Under the pieces are notes generated by a model. The model worked only from the letters and a program-made list of their open reading frames with translations, made no database searches and was not told the DNA's origin. A DNA stretch of 64,000 bases. Source: WHTK01 sp963711035 (lineage in GTDB: Bacteria > Chloroflexota > Dehalococcoidia > DSTF01 > WHTK01). The DNA is taken from NCBI GenBank assembly GCA_963711035.1, contig CAVQCN010000004.1:124001-188000 (forward strand), given 5' to 3'. Below, one piece after another: positions 8,619 through 17,986 of this stretch. A program made the translations under genes and the position numbers. Every line of letters begins with the position of its first letter. Positions within the stretch are counted from its first letter, which is position 1.

Positions 8619-9454
8619 ATGGGCCCTATGAGCGGGCGCGAAGGCTATCACCGGACACGCAACCGCAGCTGGCGACCCACCGACCGTCAGCGAATCGTGC
8701 TCGACGCCCTAGTTGAGAACAAGACGAACCCCGAGATCGCAGCGCTGCTTGGCACAACCCTGGACGGCGCGAAATGGCACGTGGGCGAGCTGATGAGCCA
8801 GACGGGCCTGCCCAGCAGGGAGGAATTGGCCCGCTGGTGGATCGAGGAACGCCAACACAGAGCTTCGCTCCTCATTAGTCCGCTGCTGCTTAGATGGAGC
8901 TCACTTTCTCTTGGCCTCGGTATCACTATCGCGGTGGCCCTCCTTCTCCTGAATCCGACCGGCGGCAAGCAGCCGTCCGATGATGGAAACGCCTCGACAG
9001 TGGCTCTGGGCGTCGACCTGGCCCCGACACCGTCGGTGACGCCGGCGGAGAAGCCCCTCGTGCCGCCGGCCTATTACGGGTGCGACGTAACGCTACCGAA
9101 CGGCAGTACACCACCCGGCGAAAACCCAGGCAGTCATTACGGCGATGGCCAAATGTGGACGGTGGTCGGCGATGACGGACGTCTGTTTTATCGGCCGGTC
9201 GACTTACAGCCGACGGTTCTTTCAGTATGAAGTGGGTTTGGTGGACCACTTTACGCGCGACGGACTTCTCCATCGAGGCCACAAGGCTCGATGGGCCAGG
9301 GACGTTCGTCAGAGGAGTCTTCCACGCAGGAAGCGCCGGTACTCCTGTCTGGGTGGGCGGCCCTGCCTTCTCCGACCCGGGCTGCTGGCGCATTACAGCA
9401 CATCTTGGTTCGGACAGCCTAACCGTCATTGTCTTCCTGCAACTTTTTCAGTAG
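8619..9454 (+). pseudogene. HTH (LuxR-like) single-TM protein, broken by a frameshift at 9227
   Basis: The first frame (ATG 8619 to TGA 9230, 203 residues) holds a LuxR-type HTH at about residues 18-75 (NKTNPEIAALLGTTLDGAKWHV), one TM helix near 96-112, a Thr/Pro linker and the start of an extracytoplasmic domain. The second frame opens at an ATG overlapping the stop by four bases (ATGA, 9227) and encodes 75 residues ending in FSDPGCWRITAHLGSDSLT. In related Chloroflexota proteins the 'MKF.WW' and 'PTPGCWEVT' segments belong to one continuous domain, so the two frames look like one gene with a one-base slip. Alternatives are programmed -1 frameshifting or two coupled polypeptides. Confidence 0.6.
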
Positions 9455-9552
9455 AAGCGGTGCGGGGCGTGTCGAACGAGCCGTTGCGAAGAGCCGATGC
9501 GGCTCCGAGCAAACTGACACTATGGCTACGTCGTGACGGCTCGAACAAATGG

Positions 9553-10242
9553 CTACGAGGTGACGATTGGTTCGGTCTCCTGCTCGGGCTCCACTTCCCG
9601 CAGCCATGTCACGCTGAAGAAAAACATCCACACTAGCCGGGTGGTTGTGAAGACGATGGGTATGAGCGTGAAGCTGAAACTCGAAATGCCAACGACCAGT
9701 GTGAAAGCGGACAGCCACTTCTGATAATAGGACGATCGCAGCATGAGCCATGACAGCATGATCAAGCCGATGCCGAAGCTGACGAAGGCGGCGAACTGCA
9801 AGATCTCGAACTGATCACTGACTGCGGCGTCCGCCACTTCGACAACCGTGGATGGTGGCGCCGCTTGATTGGCGTAGTCCATGGCGGTTCCGACCAGGTT
9901 GCCGAAGTGGGCGAAGGCATCGACAGACAGAATGGCGTAGAGCATCAGAAAGCCGAAAGCGATGACGCAGAAGGGGCGATCACGCTCTTCCAGCGTGAAG
10001 TAGAACCCGGCCATGAGCGGGATCGTGCAGCCTGCCGCGAGCGCGCCAAGGCCGCCACTCAGCGTGAAAAGAGACCGGTGGTCCACCGTCCGCCAGAGGG
10101 TGGTTGGCCAGTCTGTTTCCGTATAGATGTTCGCACCAACGATTCGATAGGTCATCATTTGTAGCGCGAGCAGAGCACCACAAAACAGCGCCGCGTACCC
10201 AGAAAAACGGATGATATCTACTCTTCTCTGCCCGAATTCCAT
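9553..10242 (-). CDS. Multi-pass membrane protein of unknown function
   Basis: 229 residues from the ATG at 10242, chosen because GAGG lies seven bases upstream; the open frame extends further but without membrane-protein character. About six hydrophobic segments can be seen (FSGYAALFCGALLALQ, LSGGLGALAAGCTIPLMAGF, FCVIAFGFLMLYAILS, ILQFAAFVSFGIGLIMLSW, LSAFTLVVGISSFSFTLIPI and a last one near the C-terminus). The arrangement recalls DUF4386-type proteins but I cannot confirm that. It converges on the broken HTH gene; no functional hint comes from neighbours. Confidence 0.65.
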   Translation of the reverse strand: MEFGQRRVDIIRFSGYAALFCGALLALQMMTYRIVGANIYTETDWPTTLWRTVDHRSLFTLSGGLGALAAGCTIPLMAGFYFTLEERDRPFCVIAFGFLMLYAILSVDAFAHFGNLVGTAMDYANQAAPPSTVVEVADAAVSDQFEILQFAAFVSFGIGLIMLSWLMLRSSYYQKWLSAFTLVVGISSFSFTLIPIVFTTTRLVWMFFFSVTWLREVEPEQETEPIVTS

Positions 10243-11404
10243 ACTGCCTCTACTCCGCGAAGCGCCACGCTGCAAGGACGGGAGACGAATATGCAGGACA
10301 TCGTGGCGTCTTGACCTGCCGGCTATAGCCGTTGATATTGGAAGTGCGCTCTCCCCAGGACGATACGATCCACGTCCTACGCTGTAGCTTGCGTCCATTG
10401 TCTATCTTCGAATCGCCGTAGTGCCAGCCTCTCGCCCGCGGCGAGATAGCCTTGCGTCTTGCCTGTGCCTCGTTGGAAGGACGCCGAATCGGAGTGCAGC
10501 ACCTTACATCTGGTAGGACCTCATTGCCGGTGAATCTGGCTGACAGGCTGAGACAGCGTATACACGTTTCACCACTGCTGTTCCGAGCGAACTGAAACGA
10601 TGGCCAGTCGTATAAGTTGGGGCCGTCTTAATTGCCGCCGTTGATGATAGCGGTCGCGAAATCACCCGCCAGCTTAGACGAGCCTCGGTTCCCTCCGAGT
10701 CTCTCTTCAGCCTAGGCTCTGTTCGCGACGGATGGACTCTTGAATATCCTGTGTTCCCTGCGGCATTCGCAGAAGCGGTCAACAAAGAGCTGACGACCTG
10801 GAACCTTGGGCCATTTCGTGTTGAGTCAACAGAGCTTCCAGAGACAGGCCGCTGGAAATGGCTTTCAACAAAGGGCGAAAAGACTACTACCGCCACGACC
10901 CACTATCGAAAGTGCGGGTAGCACAACGAATAGTCGCAATCGCCCGATCTGATGACCAATGGCCATCTGGGCAAAAAGTTCTTGCGAGTGCGCACGGCGG
11001 GAAGGTGCGCGGTCGACAAAAGAAATTGTGCCTTGCCCTCGGAGTACCTGAGTCTGCAACCTAGACCAGCGTCCATCGCTTACGAAGAGGCCAGCCCGTG
11101 AAGATCATCATGCCGTTCAGATCAGCCACGTGAAGCGCTCCCACAAAGTGCGCGGCATCTGAAACGAGCCGTAGCGAAGAACCGCTCTACACGACACCGC
11201 GTTGACATCATTCCCGCACGGGCACTACTGTTTGCGCGACGTAGGCGAACCCCTGTACCCGCTAACCGGGCCTATCGACTACGATTACCAGGTCCCAATA
11301 GAGCAGGCGCACGGCAGCAACAGCCTGCCCTTGCTATTTGCCAAGGTGAGCGCGGCTCCCTCAAGCGGCTGCGTCTCGTTGAAAACTACTGGAGGGGTGT
11401 ACCT
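10243..11404. other. Long gap of lower GC with little coding signal
   Basis: Over 1.1 kb between the membrane protein and the propeller gene carries no convincing complete gene. Base composition drops towards parity and third codon positions lose their G/C bias. A possible gene remnant (10616-10921) is listed separately. Short open frames at 10858-11064 and 11202-11408 have no recognisable motif or ribosome binding site and are not called. Confidence 0.6.
10616..10921 (+). pseudogene. Possible remnant of a protein-coding gene
   Basis: This plus-strand frame is open for 101 codons between a TAA (10613-10615) and a TAG (10919-10921) but has no start codon with a ribosome binding site. The translation is protein-like in composition (segments DGWTLEYPVFPAAFAEAV and ETGRWKWLS) and the same frame continues upstream of the TAA with RFTTAVPSELKRWPVV. 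This suggests an old gene interrupted by a stop. A competing minus-strand frame over 10504-10896 is also open, so the strand itself is not certain. I do not recognise the family. Confidence 0.25.
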
Positions 11405-12487
11405 GTGACGACTGAAGAACAAGCACCGGTCAACGATCTTCCCAATCCGTACCGCACCGTCGAGAACTGGGCGCAGATACCCGACGGCAGAATGGGCTCT
11501 GTTGCCGCGGTCGCCATCGACAACGACGGCGAGAGCATCTGGGCCCTCGAGCGCTGCGGCGCCAACTCCTGTGTGTACGACCCTACAACGGGCGTAATGT
11601 CGACCATGGACCCGATTCTGCTCTTCGACAAGACCGGCAGGTTGGTCAAGCGTTTCGGCGCCGGAATGATCGCCGGCCCGCACCGCATCTACTGTGACCC
11701 CGACGGCTTCATCTGGGTCACCGACTACCAGGACAACGCGCCACGCCCCGGCACGCCTGGTGCGAATGGCGGCGGCGGCCAGTCATCGGAGCGTCCTACG
11801 GATCGCCCGAAAGAGGGCGCAACCGTCGGACACCAGGTCTTCAAGTTCACCCGAGATGGCGAGCTCGTCATGACCCTTGGGAAGCCCGGCGGCGCGGTGG
11901 AAGGCGATGGCGACCCGGCGTATTTCTACCAGCCCTGCGACGTCCTGGTAGGCGACGGCGGCGACATTTTTGTCTGCCAGGGTCACGGTCAGGGCAAGCC
12001 CGAGGTCCTGAAGTTCACCAAAGACGGGAAATTCATCAAGCGGTGGGGCCAGCTGGGTCCGGGCCACGGCGAGTTCAACCAGGCACACGGCATCGCCATG
12101 GACTCGAAGGGCCTCATTTACATTTGCGACCGCGGCAACAACCGCGTCCAGGTGTTTGACCAGAATGGCTCCTACGTCTCCGACACCAAGGCGTTCAGCA
12201 GGCCGAGCGGGATCTTCATCGACAAAGACGACACGATGTACGTGGCCGATTCCGAGTCGGGCTCGGTTGCCCGGAACCGTCCTGAATGGCGCCGCGGCAT
12301 CCGCATCGGCAGCGCGAAGGACTTCGTGCCACGCTATTTCATTCCCGACCCCAACACCGAGACGTTCGAGTCGAGTGGCTTCACCCGCACCTGGTCGGCA
12401 GAAGGTGTCACGGTTGACGCCGCGGGAAACATCTTCGGCGCCGAGGTAGGCAACTGCCGGCTCATGCGGTACGAGCCGATCAAATAA
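11405..12487 (+). CDS. NHL-repeat six-bladed beta-propeller protein
   Basis: 360 residues from a GTG at 11405 with an AGGAGGGG ribosome binding site upstream. Propeller-type repeats recur: GPHRIYCDPDGFIWVTD (about 95), GEFNQAHGIAMDSKGLIYICD (about 225), NNRVQVFDQNGSY (about 245), SRPSGIFIDKDDTMYVAD (about 265) and a last blade ending VTVDAAGNIFGAEV. This is the peptidylglycine alpha-amidating lyase-like/NHL fold. There is no signal peptide. Such proteins range from lyases to lactonases to pure scaffolds, so no reaction is assigned. It stands alone between two gene-poor gaps. Confidence 0.8.
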   Translation: MTTEEQAPVNDLPNPYRTVENWAQIPDGRMGSVAAVAIDNDGESIWALERCGANSCVYDPTTGVMSTMDPILLFDKTGRLVKRFGAGMIAGPHRIYCDPDGFIWVTDYQDNAPRPGTPGANGGGGQSSERPTDRPKEGATVGHQVFKFTRDGELVMTLGKPGGAVEGDGDPAYFYQPCDVLVGDGGDIFVCQGHGQGKPEVLKFTKDGKFIKRWGQLGPGHGEFNQAHGIAMDSKGLIYICDRGNNRVQVFDQNGSYVSDTKAFSRPSGIFIDKDDTMYVADSESGSVARNRPEWRRGIRIGSAKDFVPRYFIPDPNTETFESSGFTRTWSAEGVTVDAAGNIFGAEVGNCRLMRYEPIK

Positions 12488-12833
12488 GTCCAGATCGATG
12501 TGGGAGTGGTCGCATGCACTGCGTCACTCCCACACCGATTTGCCTGAGCAGCAGATACCCAGTCCGTCGAGCAAGACCGGCTGGGAGATGGCGTACCGCA
12601 TACGATCGCGGAATCGTACCCGGCGGACCCTCGCGGCCTTGAGCCTCATCCCGTTTCGGACCAAGATAAAAGCAGCCCTAACGGCTATCGAGTGCCGGCA
12701 GTTCACCGTGGGAGAAGGCAAGAGGCCTCGATGGATCCCTCGGTCTTAGGCGGAGATTGCCCTATGGCCGTGGACATGCCAGCACCATCCTTCGCGGTGA
12801 GCTGACAGCGAGCACACAGGATTGGAGATTGAG
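12488..12833. other. Intergenic gap, nothing recognised
   Basis: 345 bases between the propeller protein and a small alpha/beta protein. An open frame at 12498-12749 is Arg-rich and unstructured with no ribosome binding site. No repeat copy or clear hairpin terminator was seen. Confidence 0.5.
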
Positions 12834-13100
12834 ATGCCAAAGGTAGTCATCACTCACAATGTCGTCGATGTCCAGCGCTGGCTCGAAGGAAAAGCGGAAC
12901 GAGCCGCTGCTATCGGTTCGATGGGAGGCAACGTGATTGACACCGTTGCGCTCGATGGGAGCAACAGGGTCGCAGTAATCGCCGATGTGAACGACCTCGC
13001 CGCCCTCCAGGCCATGCTAGCTTCTCCACCCGCTGAGCTGGCGGCCCAGATGGAGAAGCATGGAATCCTGCCTCCGCTCACCGCGTATATCGAGAAGTAA
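12834..13100 (+). CDS. Small conserved-looking alpha/beta protein
   Basis: 88 residues from the ATG at 12834, preceded by GGAGATTGAG; the TTG at 12822 in the same frame is less likely. The sequence starts with a strand (PKVVITHNV), has a helix, a second strand (DTVALDGSNRVAVIADV) and another helix, a pattern like a ferredoxin-like or dimeric alpha-beta barrel domain. I do not recognise a named family. Its GC and codon use are closer to the rest of the genome than the gap before it. Confidence 0.6.
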   Translation: MPKVVITHNVVDVQRWLEGKAERAAAIGSMGGNVIDTVALDGSNRVAVIADVNDLAALQAMLASPPAELAAQMEKHGILPPLTAYIEK

Positions 13101-13276
13101 TCAGGCGCTTGCAAGCAGCGCAATGCCGCCGCCGATGAAGGTTACGTAGTCTCATTGCACTAACGGCCACGTCGCGATGCCCCAGGACTGACAGATCGCC
13201 TCGCTCACGACTTATGTGAAGCGCTGCCTGTGGTACAGTAGGCCCGCGGCTGTTCGTTTGGCGGGGAGGGCTACAC

Positions 13277-14224
13277 GTGGCTGATCTGAACGGTATGGCG
13301 ATCTTCACGGGCCGGGCCCACCCGGACCTGGCTCGCAACATCTGCGCCCATCTCGAAATGCCCCTGGGCGCCTGCGACATCTTCGAGTTCAGCAACGAGA
13401 ACATCTTCGTGCGCATCCAGGAGAACGTGCGCAGCCGCGACGTGTTCCTGGTGCAGTCGCTGTGCTCGCCGGTGAACACCAGCGTCGTCGAGCTGTTGAT
13501 CATGATCGACGCCTTCCGCCGCGCTTCGGCCGGCCGTATCACCGCCGTCATCCCGTACTACGCCTACGGCCGCAGCGACAAGAAGGACCAGCCCCGCGTG
13601 CCAATCACGGCGCGCTTGCTCGCCAACCTGATCGAGACGGCCGGCGCCGACCGCGTCCTCAGCCTCGACCTGCACGCGGGCCAGATCCAGGGCTTCTTCA
13701 ACATCCCGCTGGACGAGCTCACCGCCCTCTACACGCTGAGCCGCTACTTCCATGAGCGCGACCTCTCGACCTGGACCGTGCTGGCCACCGACGTGGGCGA
13801 CGCCAAGCGGGCCCGCAACGTGGCGCGCTTGCTCGACACGCCGCTGGCCATCGTCGACAAGGAGCGCATCGGCAACGCGGAGCGGGTCGCGGCGCAGAAC
13901 CTGATCGGCGAGGTCAAGAACCGCCACGTCCTCATCATCGACGACGAGATCGACACCGGCGGCACGATCATGTCCGCCGCCGAGGCCGCCCTGGCGCGCG
14001 GTGCCGCCAGCGTCACGGCCGCCTGCGTCCACCCCATCCTCTCCGGCAACGCCGTGCAGCGCATCTGCAACAGCGACATCGAGGAACTGGTGGTGACGGA
14101 CTCGATCCCGCTGCCGCCACAGAAGCAGCACGAGAAGGTGCACGTGCTCTCGATCGCGCCGCTGCTGGGCGAGGCGATCGTACGCATCAACACCGGCCGC
14201 TCCGTCGGGGAGCTCTTCCAGTAA
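13277..14224 (+). CDS. prs: Ribose-phosphate pyrophosphokinase
   Basis: 315 residues from a GTG at 13277 with GGGGAGGG nine bases upstream. Makes PRPP from ribose 5-phosphate and ATP for nucleotide, NAD, His and Trp synthesis. Seen directly: NENIFVRIQENVR region, the flexible loop RSDKKDQPRVPITARLLANLI (about 96-117) with the LDLHAGQIQGFF segment, and the PRPP-binding loop VLIIDDEIDTGGTI near 215-228. It is monocistronic, followed by two strong hairpins. PRPP is also the co-substrate of the DPPR synthase called at 3457-4470. Confidence 0.95.
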   Translation: MADLNGMAIFTGRAHPDLARNICAHLEMPLGACDIFEFSNENIFVRIQENVRSRDVFLVQSLCSPVNTSVVELLIMIDAFRRASAGRITAVIPYYAYGRSDKKDQPRVPITARLLANLIETAGADRVLSLDLHAGQIQGFFNIPLDELTALYTLSRYFHERDLSTWTVLATDVGDAKRARNVARLLDTPLAIVDKERIGNAERVAAQNLIGEVKNRHVLIIDDEIDTGGTIMSAAEAALARGAASVTAACVHPILSGNAVQRICNSDIEELVVTDSIPLPPQKQHEKVHVLSIAPLLGEAIVRINTGRSVGELFQ

Positions 14225-14245
14225 GAATCGCAGCTCAGTACACGT

Positions 14246-14317
14246 ACGCCGAGCCTTTCCAGGCTCGGCGTCGTCACGTTGTGTACGCTTGGACCGGCGA
14301 GGCTTTCCAGCCTCGCC
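14246..14317. repeat. Double hairpin with TTTCCA loops
   Basis: Two GC-rich hairpins in tandem: a 10-bp stem (14246-14255 with 14262-14271, GCCGAGCC core) and an 8-bp stem (14296-14303 with 14310-14317), both with the loop TTTCCA. No T-run follows, so a simple intrinsic terminator is doubtful, although the position between convergent genes suits one. The second hairpin plus the flanking CTACGT resembles the hairpin pair at 49471-49532. Confidence 0.7.
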
Positions 14318-14327
14318 TACGTGTACA

Positions 14328-14705
14328 TTACTCAGCCTCGATGAGGTCTTCGCGGTCGGCGAGGACAAGGTGCGTCTCGCCAAACTGGTCGGACGCGTCC
14401 AGGCTCCAGGCATCGTCCGAATCGACAGGCCGTAAGCGCAGGCCGTAGTCGCCGCCGTACACGAGGTAGGCCGAGCCCTCGCTGGAGTCTTCGACCTGCA
14501 CGGCGTAGGCGGGCACCGGCGTGCCGCCGCCCTCGCTGGACCAGCCGGTGACGGCGTACAGCACGCCCTCGGGCTCGCCTTCGTAGATGCGCACCTGCGA
14601 GACGGGAAAGGGCGCATCGAGGTTCTTGTAGACCTGCTGCGCCGACATAGGGCAGTTGTCGCTGGGATCGACCTGGACCTGGGTGTACGCCGAGAACATC
14701 GTCAT
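14328..14705 (-). CDS. Hypothetical protein, acidic, 125 aa
   Basis: 125 residues from the ATG at 14705. No signal peptide or TM segment. The protein is acidic, rich in Tyr, Val and Gly, and reads as mostly beta-strand (QVRIYEGEPEGVLYAVTGW, YAVQVEDSSEGSAYLVYGG). Coding bias is consistent with neighbours. It follows the MFS gene on the same strand by 22 bases, so it may be the second gene of that operon. No family recognised. Confidence 0.6.
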   Translation of the reverse strand: MTMFSAYTQVQVDPSDNCPMSAQQVYKNLDAPFPVSQVRIYEGEPEGVLYAVTGWSSEGGGTPVPAYAVQVEDSSEGSAYLVYGGDYGLRLRPVDSDDAWSLDASDQFGETHLVLADREDLIEAE

Positions 14706-14727
14706 CGGGCGTTAGCGTAGCAGACGG

Positions 14728-16167
14728 TCAGGTTGCTGCCGGCTCCGCCTCGGCTTCGGCCTCTTCGCGCGCCTCTTCCACCTCCTGGGCCGCAGCGCGC
14801 AGGTCGCTCTGCTCCAGGCGCCGGTAGCTTGGGTTGAAGACGGTCACGGACAGCATGAACGCGGTGATCAGCAGCCCGACGGCGCCGTAGGCGATCTGCA
14901 CCGGCTCCAGCGTCAACGGGCCAAACGAGGCCCGGCTCAGCCAGTCGATGACGTAGCCGATGACGAACGCGCCCAGCGACGCGAAGGAGAAGTTGAGCAT
15001 GTTCACGCTCATCACGCGGCCGTGGTAGGTCGGATCGCTGGCCGACATGATCATGGTGGCGTTCAGCGACTGCAGGAAGTCGGTCATGAAGCCGACTCCG
15101 ACCAGCGAGACGACAGCGGGGATGTAGCTGCTCTGGATGGCGAACGAGGTCATGAACAGCCCGTAGCCGAGGCCGGCGAAGAGCTGCAGCAGGGTGCGCC
15201 GCTTGTAGTCGGCCAGCGACGCCACGACCAGCGAGCCGCACAACGCGCCGACGCCGCTCATCGTGCCGAAGAAGCCGATCACGCCGGCGTTGCGGTCGAC
15301 GCCGTTGCCGAACACGTCCTTGGCGAACACGGGCAGGAACTGCTGGTACGACTGGCCCAGCAGCGTCGGTACGAGGCCGATGGCCAGGAGCGTTATGAGA
15401 ATCGGGCTGGCAAAGATGTAGCGATAGCCGTCCATGAGCTCGCCCATCATGGCGCGCGGACCGCGCGCTCGCGGCGGGCGCGGCGTCGGTGCGTCGGATG
15501 GGTCGCGGTCGGCGGCCTTCCAGGGTTCGCGGCTCAGCTGGGGCAGGAAGAAGAGCAGCACCAACGCCAGCACGTCGAGGATCGCCTGGAATACGTAGAT
15601 GCCCTGAATGTCGACCCATGGAATCGCGATCAGCGCCGCGGCGAGGCTGGGCGCGCCGATGCGGCTCAGGTTCTGCGCCGAGTTGTTCAGCGCGATGGCG
15701 TTCATGAGCTGCTTGCGGCCCACGAGCTCCGGCACGAACGACTGCCGCGCCGGGCCGCTGAAGGAGATGATCAGGCCCTGCAGGATGCTGAAGACGAAGA
15801 GATAGTCGACGGTCATGACCTTGGCGACGACCATGACCGTGATCATGACGGCGACGCAGACCTTGAGCGCCTGCACGATGATCATCATGTAGCGCCGCTC
15901 GAAGCGGTCCGCGAAGGTGCCGCCAACCATCGAGAGGGATATCTGCGGGATGGCCTGGCCCAGGATGACGAAGCCGATGGAGCCGGCGCTGCCGCCGAGC
16001 TCGTAGGCCAGCAGGGCGCGCGCGAACATCTGCACCTGCATGGCCGTCGTCGCGAAGACGGCGCTGACCCAGAAGTAGCGGAAGGACGGGATGCTCAGCG
16101 CGGCGAAAGTCTTGCTGGCGTGTCCCAGGAACCGCCTCCCCTTGCCGCCGCCGATCGCCTGTGACAT
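14728..16167 (-). CDS. MFS exporter, EntS-like (DHA3) family
   Basis: 479 residues from the ATG at 16167; the open frame continues upstream through the tRNA genes, which is not coding. Typical 12-TM layout with GPARQSFVPELVGRKQLMNA after TM4, the hallmark segment of the EntS/MFS_3 group, and a central cytoplasmic loop rich in Pro and Arg (PTPRPPRARGPRAMM). The C-terminal tail is a run of Glu/Ala. Related transporters export siderophores, macrolides or other small molecules; there is no biosynthetic cluster nearby to point to a substrate. Confidence 0.87.
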   Translation of the reverse strand: MSQAIGGGKGRRFLGHASKTFAALSIPSFRYFWVSAVFATTAMQVQMFARALLAYELGGSAGSIGFVILGQAIPQISLSMVGGTFADRFERRYMMIIVQALKVCVAVMITVMVVAKVMTVDYLFVFSILQGLIISFSGPARQSFVPELVGRKQLMNAIALNNSAQNLSRIGAPSLAAALIAIPWVDIQGIYVFQAILDVLALVLLFFLPQLSREPWKAADRDPSDAPTPRPPRARGPRAMMGELMDGYRYIFASPILITLLAIGLVPTLLGQSYQQFLPVFAKDVFGNGVDRNAGVIGFFGTMSGVGALCGSLVVASLADYKRRTLLQLFAGLGYGLFMTSFAIQSSYIPAVVSLVGVGFMTDFLQSLNATMIMSASDPTYHGRVMSVNMLNFSFASLGAFVIGYVIDWLSRASFGPLTLEPVQIAYGAVGLLITAFMLSVTVFNPSYRRLEQSDLRAAAQEVEEAREEAEAEAEPAAT

Positions 16168-16319
16168 CCGCGCCGCCTTTGATGAAACCCGAGGGGTGAA
16201 AACAACCTCAGGCTTATATGGCGGATACAGTACGAAATCCCGTGCGGCGAAGTCAACGCTCGCGTAAGGGTGAGAAACCAAGAAGACGGCCGCGATGTGG
16301 GCCGTCATCTGAATCAGTC

Positions 16320-16393
<74 letters not shown>

Positions 16394-16401
16394 CTGAGTC
16401 T

Positions 16402-16486
16402 TGGTGCCGAGGAGGGGATTTGAACCCCTACGCCCGAAGGCACGGCCCCCTCAAGACCGCGTGTCTACCTATTCCACCACCTCGGC
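16402..16486 (-). tRNA. tRNA-Leu (GAG)
   Basis: Minus strand from 16486: acceptor GCCGAGG pairs with CCTCGGC, anticodon stem CGGTC/GGCCG with loop TTGAGGG (anticodon GAG), a long variable arm (GTGCCTTCGGGCGT) typical of a class II tRNA, T-arm GGGGTTCAAATCCCC, discriminator A and encoded CCA at 16404-16402. Confidence 0.95.
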
Positions 16487-16580
16487 GGCACCGAGCGCCG
16501 GTTCTGAGTCGAACAGCGGTGCTCATTCTAGCATCGGCTTCGAATCTGCAGCAAACCAGCCCACATCTGCAGCAGACGCG

Positions 16581-16814
16581 TCACGGCAGCTTGAGGCTGG
16601 CCCGTTTGCTCGTCTCCACGTTCTCGTAGGCCACCGTGATCAGGTCCTCCAGCGTCATGCGCGAGCGCGCGGCGTCGAACTGCACGCCGATCACCCTCGC
16701 GTCACCGTCGAACAGGAGGCTGACACCGGGCTCGACCTCTTCGCTGTGATGAATCGGGCCGTCGCGCAGGCGCAGCACCAGCGAGTCGCCGCGGCGGTCA
16801 TAGGTCAGCTTCAC
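16581..16814 (-). CDS. DUF2283 domain protein
   Basis: 77 residues. The whole protein is a DUF2283 unit: MKLTYDRRGDSLVLRL at the N-terminus, EEVEPGVSLLFDGDARVIGVQF in the middle, and a final helix. These are small beta-rich proteins often found near toxin-antitoxin or mobile genes, but their function is unknown. Here the gene follows mreB after 122 bases on the same strand. Confidence 0.8.
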   Translation of the reverse strand: MKLTYDRRGDSLVLRLRDGPIHHSEEVEPGVSLLFDGDARVIGVQFDAARSRMTLEDLITVAYENVETSKRASLKLP

Positions 16815-16936
16815 GTCACGCCCCGATCGAGGCGCGGACTGCTCGGGCCGCTTTCAGTCCACATCTGGCGGCCGGTCCCCAACACACACTTTAACGTTGA
16901 GAAACCTCGCGCGCGGTTCGCCGCCATGCCAATGGC

Positions 16937-17971
16937 CTAGGGCTGGTTCGAGACGAGCAGCTCCTCTTCGGTGGGCAGGGAGCGCTTGATCACGTCCAGG
17001 TACTCGAGGGCGGCGCCTGCGCCGATGGCCACGCAGTCGAGGGGGTTCTCGGCCACCTGACAGGGCACGTTGGTCTGCTCGCTAATCAGGGCGTCGAGGC
17101 CGCTGAGCAACGCGCCGCCGCCGGTGAGGATGATGCCGCGATCGACAACGTCCGACGCCATTTCCGGCGGCGTCTTCTCCAGTACCGTCTTTACCGCGCC
17201 TACGACAGTCGCGAGGCTGTCCTGCAGCGCGGTCACCGTCTCGTTCGTCGTCATGATGATCGTCTTGGGCAGGCCCGATATCTGGTCGCGACCGCGCACC
17301 TCCATCGCCTGCTCCCGGTCGACCGGGATGGCGCTGCCGATGCCCATCTTGATCTCCTCGGCTGTGCGGTCGCCGATCGCCAGGTTGTGGCGGCGCTTGA
17401 CGTAGGTGACGATCGCCTCGTCCATCGCGTCGCCGGCCACACGCACCGACTCCTTGACGACGATGCCGTACATCGAGATCACGGCAGCCTCGGAGCGGCC
17501 GCCACCGATGTCGAGGATCATGTTGCCGCTGGCCGTACCGACGGGCACCTGGGCGCCGATCGCCGCCGCCAGGGGCTCCGGGATGAGGTGAGCGGGACGG
17601 CGGGCGCCGGCCTGCTCGGCCGCGTCGCGCACGGCGCGCTGCTCGACGCTGGTGACGCCGGCCGGGATACAGATCATGACCTCGGGACGGATCAGGTTGA
17701 GGCGGCCGACGACCTGGCCGATGAAGTGGCGCAGCATCGCCTCCGTGATCAGGTAGTCGGCGATGACGCCGTGCTTCATGGGACGGATGACGCTGATGCT
17801 GCCGGGCGTGCGCCCGATCATGTCGCGGGCGGCGGTGCCCACGGCCACGACGGTGTTGTCCCGCGTCGCCAGGGCCACGACCGCGGGCTCCTTGATGACG
17901 ATGCCTTCGCCTTTGACGTAGACGAGCACGTTCGCGGTGCCCAGATCGATACCGATTCGCTTGACGAGCAT
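16937..17971 (-). CDS. mreB: Rod shape-determining protein MreB/Mbl
   Basis: 344 residues, full length. Actin-like ATPase that organises lateral wall synthesis at the inner membrane. Phosphate-1 motif GIDLGTANVLVYV is at residues 7-19, phosphate-2 DIGGG near 153, and the adenosine motif GIILTGGGALL near 285. Lies 15 bases after murA on the same strand, so wall precursor synthesis and cell shape are co-expressed. mreC and mreD are not adjacent, a common arrangement for mbl-type paralogues. Confidence 0.94.
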   Translation of the reverse strand: MLVKRIGIDLGTANVLVYVKGEGIVIKEPAVVALATRDNTVVAVGTAARDMIGRTPGSISVIRPMKHGVIADYLITEAMLRHFIGQVVGRLNLIRPEVMICIPAGVTSVEQRAVRDAAEQAGARRPAHLIPEPLAAAIGAQVPVGTASGNMILDIGGGRSEAAVISMYGIVVKESVRVAGDAMDEAIVTYVKRRHNLAIGDRTAEEIKMGIGSAIPVDREQAMEVRGRDQISGLPKTIIMTTNETVTALQDSLATVVGAVKTVLEKTPPEMASDVVDRGIILTGGGALLSGLDALISEQTNVPCQVAENPLDCVAIGAGAALEYLDVIKRSLPTEEELLVSNQP

Positions 17972-17986
17972 GCTTGGGGGTCCTGC

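Noticed and set aside
10504..10896. 130-codon minus-strand frame in the low-GC gap
   Set aside because: Ser/Arg-rich with no motif or ribosome binding site; the plus frame over the same bases reads more like protein.
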